This document shows, one piece after another, positions 15,228 through 23,186 of a stretch of 64,000 nucleotides of DNA (its first letter is position 1; every line of letters starts with the position of its first letter). The stretch lies in contig NZ_CP006882.1 of NCBI RefSeq assembly GCF_000161795.2, positions 868,001 to 932,000 of the forward strand, given 5' to 3'. This DNA comes from Synechococcus sp. WH 8109. GTDB lineage: Bacteria > Cyanobacteriota > Cyanobacteriia > PCC-6307 > Cyanobiaceae. The notes beneath the pieces were generated by a model. That model had not been told where the DNA came from, searched no databases, and saw only the letters and a program-made list of their open reading frames with translations. The translations under genes were made by a program, and so were the position numbers.

Positions 15228-16016
15228 CTATCCCGGAAGAACCTGGCGAAAGCCATGGGCTTCCACCACGTTGAGCGGGGTGTTGAACAGTTCACTCAGC
15301 TCGGCGGGCCGCAGCATTTTCTGTGGGCTTCCATCCCCAACAAGACGTCCCTGCGCCAGAAACAGCACCCGTTCCATCTCCGGAACGATCGTGTCGACCC
15401 GATGGGTGACCTGCACCACGGTGGTTCCCGTTTGGATCAATCGCCGCAGGATCGCCAGCAACTGATGGCAGGCCCGGAGGTCGAGGGCGCGGCTTGGCTC
15501 ATCCAGCACCAGCACCGCGGGTTGGTGAACCAGGGCGCGAGCGATCAACAGGCGGCGCCGCTGTCCGTCCGACAGCTCTCCGCAGCAGCGTTCACGGATG
15601 CTGTGGAGGTGCAGTTGATCGAGCAGATCTCGCGCCTGCTCCCATTGCCGCGCACTGGGCTTCTGATCCCGGCCCAACCGGGTGGCCCCAAAAAAATTGC
15701 TCACCACCGCCTCTTCAACAGCTGTTTTGGGATGAAGCCGCTGTTCCATGTCGCTCGACACCACCCCCAGGTGGCTGCGAAGCGCCCAGAGGTTCACTGT
15801 CTCGCTGCCAAACAACTGCAAATGAGCGTCGGGGCGAACGATGGGATGAAGGCTGCGGTCGATCAGTTTCACCAGGCTGCTTTTGCCTGCGCCATTGGGC
15901 CCCAACACCGTTGTGGACTGCCGCAGTTTCAATTGCAGGTTGAGCTTGTGCAGCACCGGGCGATCGCCCAGCCATGCCTCCACATTGCGGAGATCGAGCC
16001 AGGTTTCAGTGGTCAT
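15228..16016 (-). CDS. ABC transporter ATP-binding protein
   Basis: 262 residues. Walker A GPNGAGKS is at about 39-46, the signature is ELSDGQRRR (LSDGQ), Walker B VLVLDEPS, and the H-loop is in QVTHR. The sequence resembles YlmA/ModF-type ATPases, which often lack an adjacent permease; none is seen here. It could be a transporter subunit or a non-transport ABC protein. Its start overlaps the NUDIX gene end by 11 bases, so they share a transcript. Confidence 0.85.
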   Translation of the reverse strand: MTTETWLDLRNVEAWLGDRPVLHKLNLQLKLRQSTTVLGPNGAGKSSLVKLIDRSLHPIVRPDAHLQLFGSETVNLWALRSHLGVVSSDMEQRLHPKTAVEEAVVSNFFGATRLGRDQKPSARQWEQARDLLDQLHLHSIRERCCGELSDGQRRRLLIARALVHQPAVLVLDEPSRALDLRACHQLLAILRRLIQTGTTVVQVTHRVDTIVPEMERVLFLAQGRLVGDGSPQKMLRPAELSELFNTPLNVVEAHGFRQVLPG

Positions 16017-16437
16017 GGCCCTCCTTCAGCAACCGATCGATCACGATCGACAGGCGCGGAGCGACAGGCCGGAGCTCCTGCTGTCGCTCACTCCAGATTG
16101 CGGCACGCACCAGATCACTGAGGGACACTAACTTCATCTCTTGGCCCTCCTTCAACTGCAGTTGGCTCACGGGCACGCTGAGCGTTCCGCGGAACACGTG
16201 GGCCATCCGGTTGCCGCTGTCGTCGCTGAACCAATGTTCGAGCGGAACGCTGGGTGACCAAGCGATCTCCTCCTGCAATTCGCGGTGCACGGCTTCGCTG
16301 GCTGTTTCACCTGGATTGAGATGGCCGCCAAACAACCCCCAGTAGCCCGGATAAATGATCGAGTCGATGTCGTCTCGCAGCTGGAGCAGCCATCGGCCTT
16401 CCCGCTCGAGCATGGCCAGGGCAACGGCGGGCTTCAT
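16006..16437 (-). CDS. NUDIX hydrolase
   Basis: 143 residues from ATG 16437. The Nudix box is seen as GGHLNPGETASEAVHRELQEEI, a GxxxxxGE-x7-REAxEE-like element with a slightly modified tail (residues about 37-58). It hydrolyses a nucleoside diphosphate linked to another group; the substrate is unknown. It sits in a minus-strand operon: the gene upstream ends in an ATGA overlap with this start, and the ABC ATPase follows with an 11-base overlap. Confidence 0.85.
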   Translation of the reverse strand: MKPAVALAMLEREGRWLLQLRDDIDSIIYPGYWGLFGGHLNPGETASEAVHRELQEEIAWSPSVPLEHWFSDDSGNRMAHVFRGTLSVPVSQLQLKEGQEMKLVSLSDLVRAAIWSERQQELRPVAPRLSIVIDRLLKEGHDH

Positions 16438-16952
16438 GACGCCTCCGGTTTCTTGCGTGACCACTGGGCTAGTCCACCGCCCCTACCCCGCGCTGTGAGT
16501 GTTCCCTGCTGCTCGTTCAGTTCAATCAGGGCAAAGAAGGGCAAGCGTTGGGCTTCCGGTGACGGCAGGCTTTGCTGCAGCAGCACCTGATGGGACCAGC
16601 TCAGCTCTAACGACGTGAAGCTGAACATGAGCAGTGGTCTGGAACCCTTCAGCTGGGCATGGCCGCTGAACCGCAACCGGAAACCGGCCAGACAGACCTG
16701 ATTCACGATGCTCAGGCCCTGGTCGCGGTGGCTCAAGATCAGGCTGGCCTGCAGCCAACGCAGCAGCGTTGCGGTGCCGGGTGCCGGTGGATCACCGCTG
16801 CGCGTCCAGGTCTGCTGCAACATCCAGCAGCCCGGCAGCTGCTCGATCTGAATGCCGCTGCCCTCACGGCGGCTCCGGCCTTCCCTCGCCAGAAGAGCTG
16901 CGGCAGGAGAACCAGGCACGGCTGAGATCATGGGGCTCTGCAACATCCCCAT
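16434..16952 (-). CDS. Conserved cyanobacterial hypothetical protein
   Basis: 172 residues from ATG 16952. The first 35 residues are Ala/Gly/Arg-rich. The middle has the strand-rich LILSHRDQGLSIVNQVCLAGFRL, and the end repeats strands around FFALIELNEQQGTLTA. It has no membrane segment or catalytic motif. It is the first gene of the 16952-15228 operon and its stop overlaps the NUDIX start (ATGA). Function unknown. Confidence 0.65.
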   Translation of the reverse strand: MGMLQSPMISAVPGSPAAALLAREGRSRREGSGIQIEQLPGCWMLQQTWTRSGDPPAPGTATLLRWLQASLILSHRDQGLSIVNQVCLAGFRLRFSGHAQLKGSRPLLMFSFTSLELSWSHQVLLQQSLPSPEAQRLPFFALIELNEQQGTLTARGRGGGLAQWSRKKPEAS

Positions 16953-16969
16953 CTTTTCGGAGTCGGCCC

Positions 16970-17161
16970 ATGCAGCGCGACAAGCGCCGGACACCTCCCA
17001 TAACGGACCTGCTTGTACGGGGACTGCGCATCGGGGCCAGCACCATCGCCCTGGTGGAACTGCTACGCAGCGATTGGATCGGAGGTGGGCTCGCCAGCCT
17101 GGCCTGGCTTGTCTTTGTTCAGGTGGAGCGTCGTCGGGCGCCGTTCAAGCCCCCGTCCTGA
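16970..17161 (+). CDS. Small membrane-associated hypothetical protein
   Basis: 63 residues from ATG 16970 (MQRDKRRTPPITDLL...). Basic residues flank one hydrophobic segment at about 33-52 (DWIGGGLASLAWLVFVQVE). It is divergent from the 16434-16952 operon, with 17 bases between the start codons. Its 3' end overlaps the converging 17145 gene by 17 bases. Family not recognised. Confidence 0.55.
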   Translation: MQRDKRRTPPITDLLVRGLRIGASTIALVELLRSDWIGGGLASLAWLVFVQVERRRAPFKPPS

Positions 17162-17393
17162 GGATCGAATCGATGCAGTTCGGGTGCTGTCGGATGTAAG
17201 CGTTGAACTCCATGGCCAGCAGACGGGCCTCAAAGGCATCGGTGGCGTAGAAGCACGATTCCAGCTTTTCTCCGTTGGATGATTTGTGGCGGACGGTGTA
17301 GGCAGCCCGTCCCTGAGCAATGCTGGCCATGGACTGATGAAGCAATCGTTTCAAGCTGGCACTCCTGCCGTGTGGAATTCCATAACCATTCAT
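17145..17393 (-). CDS. Conserved hypothetical protein
   Basis: 82 residues, soluble and mixed alpha/beta. The middle reads AAYTVRHKSSNGEKLESCFYATDAFEARLLAMEFN, two strands followed by a helix, like small single-domain proteins of the marine picocyanobacterial accessory pool. No motif is recognised. It overlaps the converging gene at 16970-17161 by 17 bases. Confidence 0.6.
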   Translation of the reverse strand: MNGYGIPHGRSASLKRLLHQSMASIAQGRAAYTVRHKSSNGEKLESCFYATDAFEARLLAMEFNAYIRQHPNCIDSILRTGA

Positions 17394-17476
17394 TCATGTT
17401 TGCGTTTCAACGCTTCGTAAAGCTGTTTGAAGCGACGGGTAGTCCGTCTGACCTCTCTTCCCGCATCCCGCTGCCC

Positions 17477-17890
17477 ATGGCCTCCCCTGCTCTGCCCTTC
17501 AACGTTGCTCTCGCTTCACTCCTGTCCCTGATCGCAGGGCCTGTTCAGGCGGAATGGCAGCCGATGCAGGAGCCTGCGGTTTGGCAATCCCGTCGCGGCG
17601 ATCTGTTGCCCGGCGACGGCTGGATCTTCATGGAAGCCCTCGACACCCCCGCGCTCAAGGCGGCTGAATACATCCGGGCCCCCCAGAGTGTGGACGGTTC
17701 CGTTGAGGTGGAGGCAGGCCTGCTGATCCAGCGCGCTGGCCAGGACCGGTGGACCCAACAGGTTCTGCCGATGCGTGCCAACTGCGCCAAAGGTCAGCTG
17801 GAGCAACGCCAGACCGATGGTGCCTGGACCGTCTACCCCGGTCGCGATGGAACCGTGGTTAAGGTCCGCTGGATCTGCAGATTGAGATGA
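17477..17890 (+). CDS. Secreted hypothetical protein
   Basis: 137 residues from ATG 17477, chosen because it gives a clean signal peptide (MASPALPFNVALASLLSLIA, cleavage after VQA near 25). The mature part is rich in Trp and strands, with two cysteines (NCAKG and WICRLR at the end) that may pair in the periplasm. Its TGA overlaps the ATG of the downstream hli gene (ATGA), so they are probably translated together. Family unknown. Confidence 0.65.
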   Translation: MASPALPFNVALASLLSLIAGPVQAEWQPMQEPAVWQSRRGDLLPGDGWIFMEALDTPALKAAEYIRAPQSVDGSVEVEAGLLIQRAGQDRWTQQVLPMRANCAKGQLEQRQTDGAWTVYPGRDGTVVKVRWICRLR

Positions 17891-18108
17891 GTCGGCCTGC
17901 TTTTAGTTACGAGGAACCGGAACGCTTCGGCGAGTCGCTCACAACAGCACGCCCCTGGAACCGATCTGCCCTGACCGATGTGGAGCGGCTCAATGGCCGG
18001 GTGGCCATGCTCGGTTTCTTGGCTGCCGTGGTGCTTGAAAAGGCCACGGGATTGGGAATCGTGGGTCAGCTTGGTGCAGCTCTGCGCTGGTATCTGCAGT
18101 TGGGTTGA
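17887..18108 (+). CDS. High-light-inducible protein (Hli/Scp)
   Basis: 73 residues with the Hli signature ERLNGRVAMLGFLAAVVLE at about 33-51, containing the ExxNxR...G chlorophyll-binding pattern in the single membrane helix. These thylakoid proteins bind chlorophyll and carotenoid, dissipate excess energy and protect newly made or damaged photosystem II. The ATGA overlap with the secreted protein upstream and the methyltransferase 3 bases downstream suggest one transcript, probably induced by light stress as in other Hli genes. Confidence 0.9.
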   Translation: MSRPAFSYEEPERFGESLTTARPWNRSALTDVERLNGRVAMLGFLAAVVLEKATGLGIVGQLGAALRWYLQLG

Positions 18109-18111
18109 TTG

Positions 18112-18768
18112 ATGACGGTTGTTCCTGTTCTGAAGGACTCCCAACGCTTCAAGTTGGATGCCACAGACGACTCGATCTTCTACAGCGAGCCGCGTTTCGT
18201 TCACCACCTGGATGCGGGTTTTCGTGCTCGGCTGACTGCCCTGTACCACGAGCGCATCCCTCCCTGTGCCCAGGTGCTGGATCTGATGAGTAGTTGGGTG
18301 AGCCACCTGCCGGACGACGTCACTTACGACAATGTCATCGGCCATGGCCTCAACGCTGAGGAACTGAGTGCCAACCCCCGATTGGATCGGCACTGGGTTC
18401 AGAATCTCAACCGCGACCAAACCCTCCCAGTTGAGGATGCATCGATCGATGCCACTCTGATCGTGGCCGGTTGGCAGTACCTGCAACAGCCCGAGCCGAT
18501 CGCCTCTGAGCTGTGGCGGATCACCCGTCCCCGGGGCCAGGTGATCGTGGCGTTTTCCAATCGAATGTTCTTCACCAAGGCTCCCCAGGTCTGGACCGAC
18601 GGAGATGACGGTGATCACCTGCGTTATGTCGCTGAGGTGTTGATGGCTCAGGGCTGGCCCCAACCGGAGATCCTTGCCGAAGACACCCGCGCCGAGGGTG
18701 TGATGGGCTTGTTCGGCGGCAAAGGAGATCCTTTCTTTGCCGTTGTGGCCGAGAAACCTTTCCAGTGA
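18112..18768 (+). CDS. SAM-dependent methyltransferase-like protein
   Basis: 218 residues from ATG 18112. Class I methyltransferase features: AQVLDLMSSWVSHLP as motif I (D replaces the usual glycine-rich loop in part), SIDATLIVAGWQYL as motif IV and ELWRITRPRGQVIV as motif VI. The glycine-poor motif I is unusual for the family and may mean altered SAM binding. Substrate unknown. It follows the Hli gene directly (3 bases), so it is likely cotranscribed. Confidence 0.75.
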   Translation: MTVVPVLKDSQRFKLDATDDSIFYSEPRFVHHLDAGFRARLTALYHERIPPCAQVLDLMSSWVSHLPDDVTYDNVIGHGLNAEELSANPRLDRHWVQNLNRDQTLPVEDASIDATLIVAGWQYLQQPEPIASELWRITRPRGQVIVAFSNRMFFTKAPQVWTDGDDGDHLRYVAEVLMAQGWPQPEILAEDTRAEGVMGLFGGKGDPFFAVVAEKPFQ

Positions 18769-18846
18769 TTCCTCGACTTTCCTTTGACTTGAAGGGATGG
18801 ACGTTGTTCTGAATTGCGGCAGCGTGAGACAAGAACCAGAATCTCC

Positions 18847-19029
18847 ATGAGCTTTACCCTTCCGGGTCTTCTCCTATGGCGCTTCAGGATCGTGTTGATC
18901 GGTCAGCAGGTTGTTCTTGAGGCTTCTTCTGAGGATCAACAGCTGAGCACGGTTCTTGAACCTGGTGGAAGTCGCATTCGGCGTGGCTACGACCTCATCA
19001 AGGCTCCGCAATGTGCGTTGATCAGGTGA
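18847..19029 (+). CDS. Small hypothetical protein
   Basis: 60 residues from ATG 18847, with a hydrophobic N-terminal stretch (FTLPGLLLWRFRIVLIGQQVV) and a polar rest. It overlaps the start of the lipase-like gene by 19 bases, as in compact operons. No family is recognised and the frame could be chance, but it fills an otherwise empty gap with sensible composition. Confidence 0.4.
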   Translation: MSFTLPGLLLWRFRIVLIGQQVVLEASSEDQQLSTVLEPGGSRIRRGYDLIKAPQCALIR

Positions 19030-19733
19030 GCAGCACGTCTCGTCTCACCCAGCCCGTCGTCATCTTCGGTGGCTTTCTGATCACGCAAGAGGCCTATCGC
19101 CCCCTCGCTGATTGGATTGATCAGGCCACCGGCGCTGCGGTGCGCATCGTGCCTGCGTCCAAATTGGATTGGTTGGCCACCAGCTGGGGTTTCGGTTGGC
19201 GTCGCCTGCTTGATCGCGTTGATGCTGCTGTGCGTGAGCTTCAAAGCCAGTCGCCCACCGGGGGCATCACGTTGATTGGTCACAGTTCCGGCGGGGTGAT
19301 GTTGCGCCCTTATCTGGCCGATCAGACATTTCTGGGTCGCCGTTTCAACGGTGCAGCCCTATGCAATCGCCTGATCACTCTCGGCAGTCCCCATCAGGCC
19401 CTGCGTGCCACACCACTGCGGGCTCGTGTGGATCGTGAGTTTCCGGGTTGCCCTGAAGCCGATCGGGTTGACTACGTCGCGGTTGCGGGTCGGCTTGATC
19501 CGCTGGGAGCGAATGCATCCAACTTTTCGCGCCGCAGCGCTGCCCGCAGCTATCGCCAGATCATGGGCGACCGGGATCTGCAGGGGGATGGTCTGGTGCC
19601 GCTTCCATCAGCCCTGCTGCGGGATGCCCGTTGGATTGAGCTTGCTGATACGGCCCACGGCGGATTGTTTGGCCAAAGCTGGTACGGCTCCACCGATCGC
19701 ATCGAGAGCTGGTGGTCGCAGCTCGGTGACTGA
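19011..19733 (+). CDS. Alpha/beta-hydrolase, lipase-like
   Basis: 240 residues. The nucleophile elbow GHSSGG (Ser about 90) follows a strand ITLI and is preceded by PVVIFGGF, the oxyanion-hole strand. A late DTAHGG provides the His, and GRLDPLGAN or GDRDLQGDGLVP may provide the acid. Cyanobacterial and plant relatives are triacylglycerol- or galactolipid-lipase-like, so membrane lipid turnover is a reasonable guess. No signal peptide is seen, so it is cytoplasmic or membrane-associated. Confidence 0.8.
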   Translation: MCVDQVSSTSRLTQPVVIFGGFLITQEAYRPLADWIDQATGAAVRIVPASKLDWLATSWGFGWRRLLDRVDAAVRELQSQSPTGGITLIGHSSGGVMLRPYLADQTFLGRRFNGAALCNRLITLGSPHQALRATPLRARVDREFPGCPEADRVDYVAVAGRLDPLGANASNFSRRSAARSYRQIMGDRDLQGDGLVPLPSALLRDARWIELADTAHGGLFGQSWYGSTDRIESWWSQLGD

Positions 19734-19751
19734 ACCAGGCGATCAGGCATT

Positions 19752-20096
19752 GTGGCCTGCTTCGGCGATCAACTTGTGCAGGATTCGAAAGGGTTTGGGG
19801 GTCAGGCCAGGTCGGCCAAACGTAAATCCAGCAAGAAGCGCAAGCCGGGAACGTCAAACCATCGCCGTGATCAATGTCCGATGGGGCGCGACCCCAGCCT
19901 CGAAGCGATTCAGGCAAGGCAGTCCCTTGGCCTGCCGCTCACCGGTCGGTTAACCGTTGCCCAGGTGAAGCTGGCTCACAAGCTTCTCGCTGTTCAACAT
20001 CATCCCGACAAAGGGGGCGACCCTGAGGTCATGACACGGTTCAACACAGCCCGAGATGTGCTGCTTGAGCCTGAGATGGAGATGCTTGCTGCCTGA
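19752..20096 (+). CDS. J-domain (DnaJ-like) protein
   Basis: 114 residues from GTG 19752. The C-terminal half is a J-domain: helix II KLAHKLLAVQHHPDKGGDPE with the essential HPD at about residues 82-84, then helix III FNTARDVLL. J-domains stimulate the ATPase of DnaK. The N-terminal 45 residues are basic (SAKRKSSKKRKPG) and may bind nucleic acid or an acidic partner. ATG 19881 would give a bare J-domain. Confidence 0.8.
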   Translation: MACFGDQLVQDSKGFGGQARSAKRKSSKKRKPGTSNHRRDQCPMGRDPSLEAIQARQSLGLPLTGRLTVAQVKLAHKLLAVQHHPDKGGDPEVMTRFNTARDVLLEPEMEMLAA

Positions 20097-20111
20097 CGCC
20101 CTTGAAGTGCG

Positions 20112-20234
20112 TCAGCTGCCGCTGCTGCGGCCCAGCACCAGCCAAGTGATCAGCATCAACCCACTCAGGCTGACCACGGTGTAGATCCAATCGGCGTATG
20201 GCGTCCAGAACAGTCCCGCAACCGGGGCTGTCAT
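20112..20234 (-). CDS. Tiny single-helix membrane protein
   Basis: 40 residues from ATG 20234 (MTAPVAGLFWTPYADWIYTV...) with one membrane helix, about 17-33. The start overlaps the stop of the next upstream minus-strand gene (ATGA, 20231-20234), a coupling pattern also seen for the tiny membrane protein at 2043-2165. Family unknown. Confidence 0.6.
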   Translation of the reverse strand: MTAPVAGLFWTPYADWIYTVVSLSGLMLITWLVLGRSSGS

Positions 20235-20425
20235 CGGTCCCAGACCAGCAGGAGCACCACAAACAAGGCCCCGAACACGAGGAAGGGTGTGAGCAGCGTC
20301 AGCAGAGACTGTGTTTCGATCGTTCCGGTTGCAGCAAGCGGATCATCCGGCGGTCTGTTTTGATCTGTCAAATCTCCGTTATTCACTGAGATTGAGGCCA
20401 GAGCTCGCGGCCAATCAACCTTCAT
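20231..20425 (-). CDS. Small tail-anchored membrane protein
   Basis: 64 residues: a polar N-terminal 38 residues followed by one membrane helix (LLTLLTPFLVFGALFVVLLL) and a two-residue cap. It is coupled to the downstream tiny protein by a 4-base overlap and divergent from the 20443 gene with 17 bases between starts. The pair may form a small membrane complex. No family is recognised. Confidence 0.6.
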   Translation of the reverse strand: MKVDWPRALASISVNNGDLTDQNRPPDDPLAATGTIETQSLLTLLTPFLVFGALFVVLLLVWDR

Positions 20426-20442
20426 CGGGATCGAGCAGTGGG

Positions 20443-20694
20443 ATGAACAACCGTCAGCGTCAAATTCTTGTTGCTTTTTTGGCCTCGATGGGGCTTGGGT
20501 TGCTTGGCGGGTTGGCGTTCAACGTCACGTCCCAACTGATCCAGCCCGGCAAGATTGATTTGGGTCCGGCATCGCCGGGAGGGCCTGGCCGAGCCCCTGC
20601 GTTGCCTGAGCTGAACACAGGCTCATCCGACCCAAGCTGTGTTGTTCCCCCTGGAGGTGGCCCGCCTGTCACGATGAATTTCCAGCCCTGTTGA
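20443..20694 (+). CDS. Signal-anchored proline-rich protein
   Basis: 83 residues from ATG 20443. A basic N-terminus (MNNRQRQ) precedes a single hydrophobic segment (about 8-27), and the rest is Gly/Pro-rich (GPASPGGPGRAP, VPPGGGPP) with two cysteines. The layout suggests a membrane-anchored protein with a flexible periplasmic or lumenal tail. The longer frame from 20311 is rejected because its extension lies within the divergent gene. Confidence 0.6.
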   Translation: MNNRQRQILVAFLASMGLGLLGGLAFNVTSQLIQPGKIDLGPASPGGPGRAPALPELNTGSSDPSCVVPPGGGPPVTMNFQPC

Positions 20695-20844
20695 TTGCAT
20701 CGCGAGGAAGGTTTGTTGGCCAAAGTTTCAAAAGAAAAGATAAAATAGTGCTGCTGTGATACCCAGAATTGTTTCGGTTGTTCGTTCCGATACCGAAATT
20801 GAAGGCCGGCTGAGGTGATTGTTCAACTCTCTTTCAGCCCATGC

Positions 20845-20994
20845 ATGAACAGCGACCAGCGTCTCAGCTATCTGCACTTGATGAACAAAGCTGCTGAGTC
20901 GGAAGACAGACAGAGTTATTTCTATTATCTCAAGCTGGCTGAACAAACGCTGCAACGCCAGGATCCCGATGTGCTCTGGAAGCCTGCAGGTTGA
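20845..20994 (+). CDS. Small helical protein
   Basis: 49 residues from ATG 20845 (MNSDQRLSYLHLMNKAAES...), strongly helical with many Gln, Tyr and Leu; the tail is QRQDPDVLWKPAG. It looks like a small soluble helical hairpin. The preceding 100 bases are AT-rich and could carry its promoter. Family unknown. Confidence 0.55.
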   Translation: MNSDQRLSYLHLMNKAAESEDRQSYFYYLKLAEQTLQRQDPDVLWKPAG

Positions 20995-20995
20995 T

Positions 20996-21250
20996 TCAGC
21001 GAATCATGTTGGCCTTGAAAAAACCGAATCCAAGGCCAAAGGATGAGGATTGATCGCGATGCAGCGTGACTGAAACATCGAAATCGAGAAGATCTGACTG
21101 TTCGATGTCTTCACGCTTCAAGTTGTGAGAGTTCTCCGCTTCGAAGCCATCGATGATTTCATCGCGATGGCTTTCTAGGTAATCCACCACCTGTTGCAGC
21201 AAGTGGTCGCGCCAGGCCTCGCTGGCGTGTTTGCTGATTCGATCAGACAT
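20996..21250 (-). CDS. Conserved hypothetical protein
   Basis: 84 residues from ATG 21250 (MSDRISKHASEAWRDHLLQQ...). An N-terminal helical part ends ESHRDEIIDGFEAENSHNLKREDIEQSD. A strand-rich C-terminus follows (DFDVSVTLHRDQSSSFGLGFGFFK), which could be one edge of a barrel. A longer frame to 21529 is an artefact of the frameshifted gene upstream. Function unknown. Confidence 0.6.
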   Translation of the reverse strand: MSDRISKHASEAWRDHLLQQVVDYLESHRDEIIDGFEAENSHNLKREDIEQSDLLDFDVSVTLHRDQSSSFGLGFGFFKANMIR

Positions 21251-21267
21251 GGTGGATGACGCAGTGT

Positions 21268-21578
21268 CTAGAGATGGAACCCGTTCCCAACGTTGAAGTG
21301 GGTGCCGTGGTGATGCGGGTGAACAGGAACCATCCAGGGCGTTGGGGTGACGATGATGCGCCGGGGCATCGGTGAAACCATGAGGCCGTACAGCGGGGAA
21401 TAGCTGAGGTAGTGCGTGCGGTAGTTGGGGCGGTAGCTGTTTTCGATGGGTCTTCTGTAGCCATGCTTGTAGCCCCTGTTGCAAGCCTTCTTTTTTTGCT
21501 GGAGTGGTGGTGACGGTCGTGATGAGCACTATGGGCTTCCACCGCAGGACTCAGGCCGACACCGGTGATGACCACCAC
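21268..21578 (-). pseudogene. Secreted His/Arg-rich protein, frameshifted
   Basis: From GTG 21578 the frame reads a hydrophobic signal-like start (VVITGVGLSPAVEAHS), then HHDRHHHSSKK. At a run of seven A (complement 21491-21497) the meaning moves to another frame: ACNRGYKHGYRRPIE, a Tyr/Asn/His-rich body, and HPHHHGTHFNVGNGFHL ending at TAG 21270-21268. One extra A would join them. The hydrophobic frame is open further upstream to about 21626 without an ATG. The intact product would be a small exported, possibly metal-binding protein. The break is either a real mutation or a homopolymer sequencing error. Confidence 0.6.
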
Positions 21579-21715
21579 GAACGCGGCGATGCCAAGACGT
21601 TGAACAAGCGATATGGGTCGTGGATGGAATCATGAAAACGTATTCCGGCTCTGCCTGGTAACCGTGTCAGCTAATCGGCCAGATGTGACTGGATGCTTCT
21701 TGAGGTCTTCAATCC

Positions 21716-21808
21716 CTATTCGGCGTCTGTGCGTTGTTCGAGCACGAAACGCAGGGCCCAAAGTCCGGCGTAGGAGCCCGTCAGCACGAGGAGGATCAGG
21801 ATCAGCAC
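21716..21808 (-). CDS. Tiny single-helix membrane protein
   Basis: 30 residues from GTG 21808: a hydrophobic helix (LILILLVLTGSYAGLWALRFV) and a short acidic tail. The sequence GAGGA lies 7 bases upstream of the GTG as a good ribosome-binding site. The size resembles small photosystem or cytochrome subunits, but no known subunit matches. An overlapping 96-codon frame is Arg/Pro/Thr-rich and unlikely. Confidence 0.45.
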   Translation of the reverse strand: MLILILLVLTGSYAGLWALRFVLEQRTDAE

Positions 21809-21861
21809 GAAACATCCTCAACGTGGTGGTTCGTTGTAGCTGAGCCGTGTTTGTTCTGTGG

Positions 21862-22407
21862 TCAGATCCTCCAGTAGCCGTACCAATCGGGATGGGCTGG
21901 GTCGTCGTCAACTTGGCCATCCGCGATCAGTTTCAAGTGCCACTGGCCATTGCCGTGAATCGGCAGCAGATCATCGAGCGCGCTGTCCATTTCGACAGAG
22001 TGAAGATCGTCCTTGTGGACTTGCTCCTTTCCTTTCAGCCAACGCTGCCGTGCCCGCGCCTTGGCAGAGGCTGAAGAACGGTCCACGATCACCCCGAAGG
22101 CATGCTGTTCCGCCATCGAAGTGGGGTCATAGGCGCCAAGGTTGACGAACCACAGCTGCGGACCGTCAGCACTTGATGGATCCTGCGCTTGCTCAACAAC
22201 TTCAACTCGATAGCCATCGACATGGCCCACGCAGCGATAGCTGTCGATATGCAAGCCACGGCGGAGGCCGATCCATTCCTGTCGCAGCGCCGGCAGCGAT
22301 GCGTCGATGGTCTCGCCCACGACCCAGCGCACATCGTGCTGCTCCACATGGCAACCCTTGCAACGGCCCCCCAGCACCACCAGGAACAGCTTCTTGGCGC
22401 TGCTCAT
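21862..22407 (-). CDS. DUF1543 family protein
   Basis: 181 residues. The start KKLFLVVLGGRCKGCHVEQHDVRWVVGETI and the later GLHIDSYRCVGHVDGYRVEV match DUF1543, a soluble alpha/beta family found in many bacteria with unknown function. The second half (LWFVNLGAYDP, AEQHAFGVIVD) looks like a repeat of the same fold. Its start overlaps the stop of the upstream gene by 4 bases (ATGA), so the two are coupled. Confidence 0.8.
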   Translation of the reverse strand: MSSAKKLFLVVLGGRCKGCHVEQHDVRWVVGETIDASLPALRQEWIGLRRGLHIDSYRCVGHVDGYRVEVVEQAQDPSSADGPQLWFVNLGAYDPTSMAEQHAFGVIVDRSSASAKARARQRWLKGKEQVHKDDLHSVEMDSALDDLLPIHGNGQWHLKLIADGQVDDDPAHPDWYGYWRI

Positions 22408-22802
22408 CGTTGGGCCGGTGATGACGCGTCGGCATGGGCGACTACCGCACGGCAGTGGGCGATGAACTCCTCGCCGTTCCTCTCCCCTTTGGCTTCCTTG
22501 GTCTGCAGGCTGAGAATCTCAAAGGTCGTGGCGCTGCTGCTGCTCACCGGGGAGACGGTCGGACTGCGGTCTCCATCATGAATGCGATTGTCCAACGGCA
22601 GTCCGTCGTAGGGATCCGTGCCGTCACAACGCTGAAAGGCTGCATGGATGGCATCGATGGCCTCCCTCACCTGATAAGTGGCCCCTCGCTTCCTGGCGCG
22701 CTTGGTATTCGTGACCGCCGTGCGGTTCAGCAGCCGCTTGTAGCTGTCGGGGTTGATGTCAAGCCAGCTGGGGGGCGTGACCGACAACGGATTGCGTTCC
22801 AT
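22404..22802 (-). CDS. Conserved cyanobacterial hypothetical protein
   Basis: 132 residues from ATG 22802 (MERNPLSVTPPSWLDI...). Distinct blocks are KRLLNRTAVTNTKRARKRGATY, FQRCDGTDPYDGLPL and FEILSLQTKEAKG with HCRAVVAHAD near the end. The DPYxGLPL and cysteine arrangement recalls small endonuclease-like proteins, but no catalytic His pair is clear. Between LPL and the following block the sequence looks shortened relative to what I recall of related proteins, which may be an in-frame deletion. Coupled with the DUF1543 gene. Confidence 0.6.
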   Translation of the reverse strand: MERNPLSVTPPSWLDINPDSYKRLLNRTAVTNTKRARKRGATYQVREAIDAIHAAFQRCDGTDPYDGLPLDNRIHDGDRSPTVSPVSSSSATTFEILSLQTKEAKGERNGEEFIAHCRAVVAHADASSPAQR

Positions 22803-22827
22803 GCACCCCTTCGGTGGCTCCAGGTGT

Positions 22828-23028
22828 TCAGACTTTTTCGAGCCAGGCCACAAACAACCGGCGGATTTCCTCTTCGTTGGTCACCCGTTCGCTAAGAGAG
22901 GCCGTGAATGCGCCGGGGTGCTGGCGCTGCACGATCTGCTCAGCCTCGTAGGCATCCGCCGCTTCAACAGGCTTGAAGCCAGCGTCAACGGCCGCTGGAG
23001 CGCAATAGAAGACGGGGTAACGGCTCAT
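22828..23028 (-). CDS. Small hypothetical protein
   Basis: 66 residues from ATG 23028 (MSRYPVFYCAPAAVDAGF...), soluble and mixed alpha/beta. It carries EAADAYEAEQIVQRQHPGAF and a C-terminal helix EEIRRLFVAWLEKV. It lies 25 bases upstream of the 22404-22802 gene on the same strand, giving a likely three-gene unit with DUF1543. Function unknown. Confidence 0.6.
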   Translation of the reverse strand: MSRYPVFYCAPAAVDAGFKPVEAADAYEAEQIVQRQHPGAFTASLSERVTNEEEIRRLFVAWLEKV

Positions 23029-23186
23029 CGGGTTGCTGCAACCTCCAACCGATAGCAACGATTCTGCGATCGAGGGAATGGATGAGGGGAGCTCGCACCT
23101 TCTTCTGTTGGGTTCAGGGATCTTTCTTAAGTCCTGAGCTTCAATAGGTGCTGATCCATAACTTTGGTGGTTCTTGCTGAGGCACC

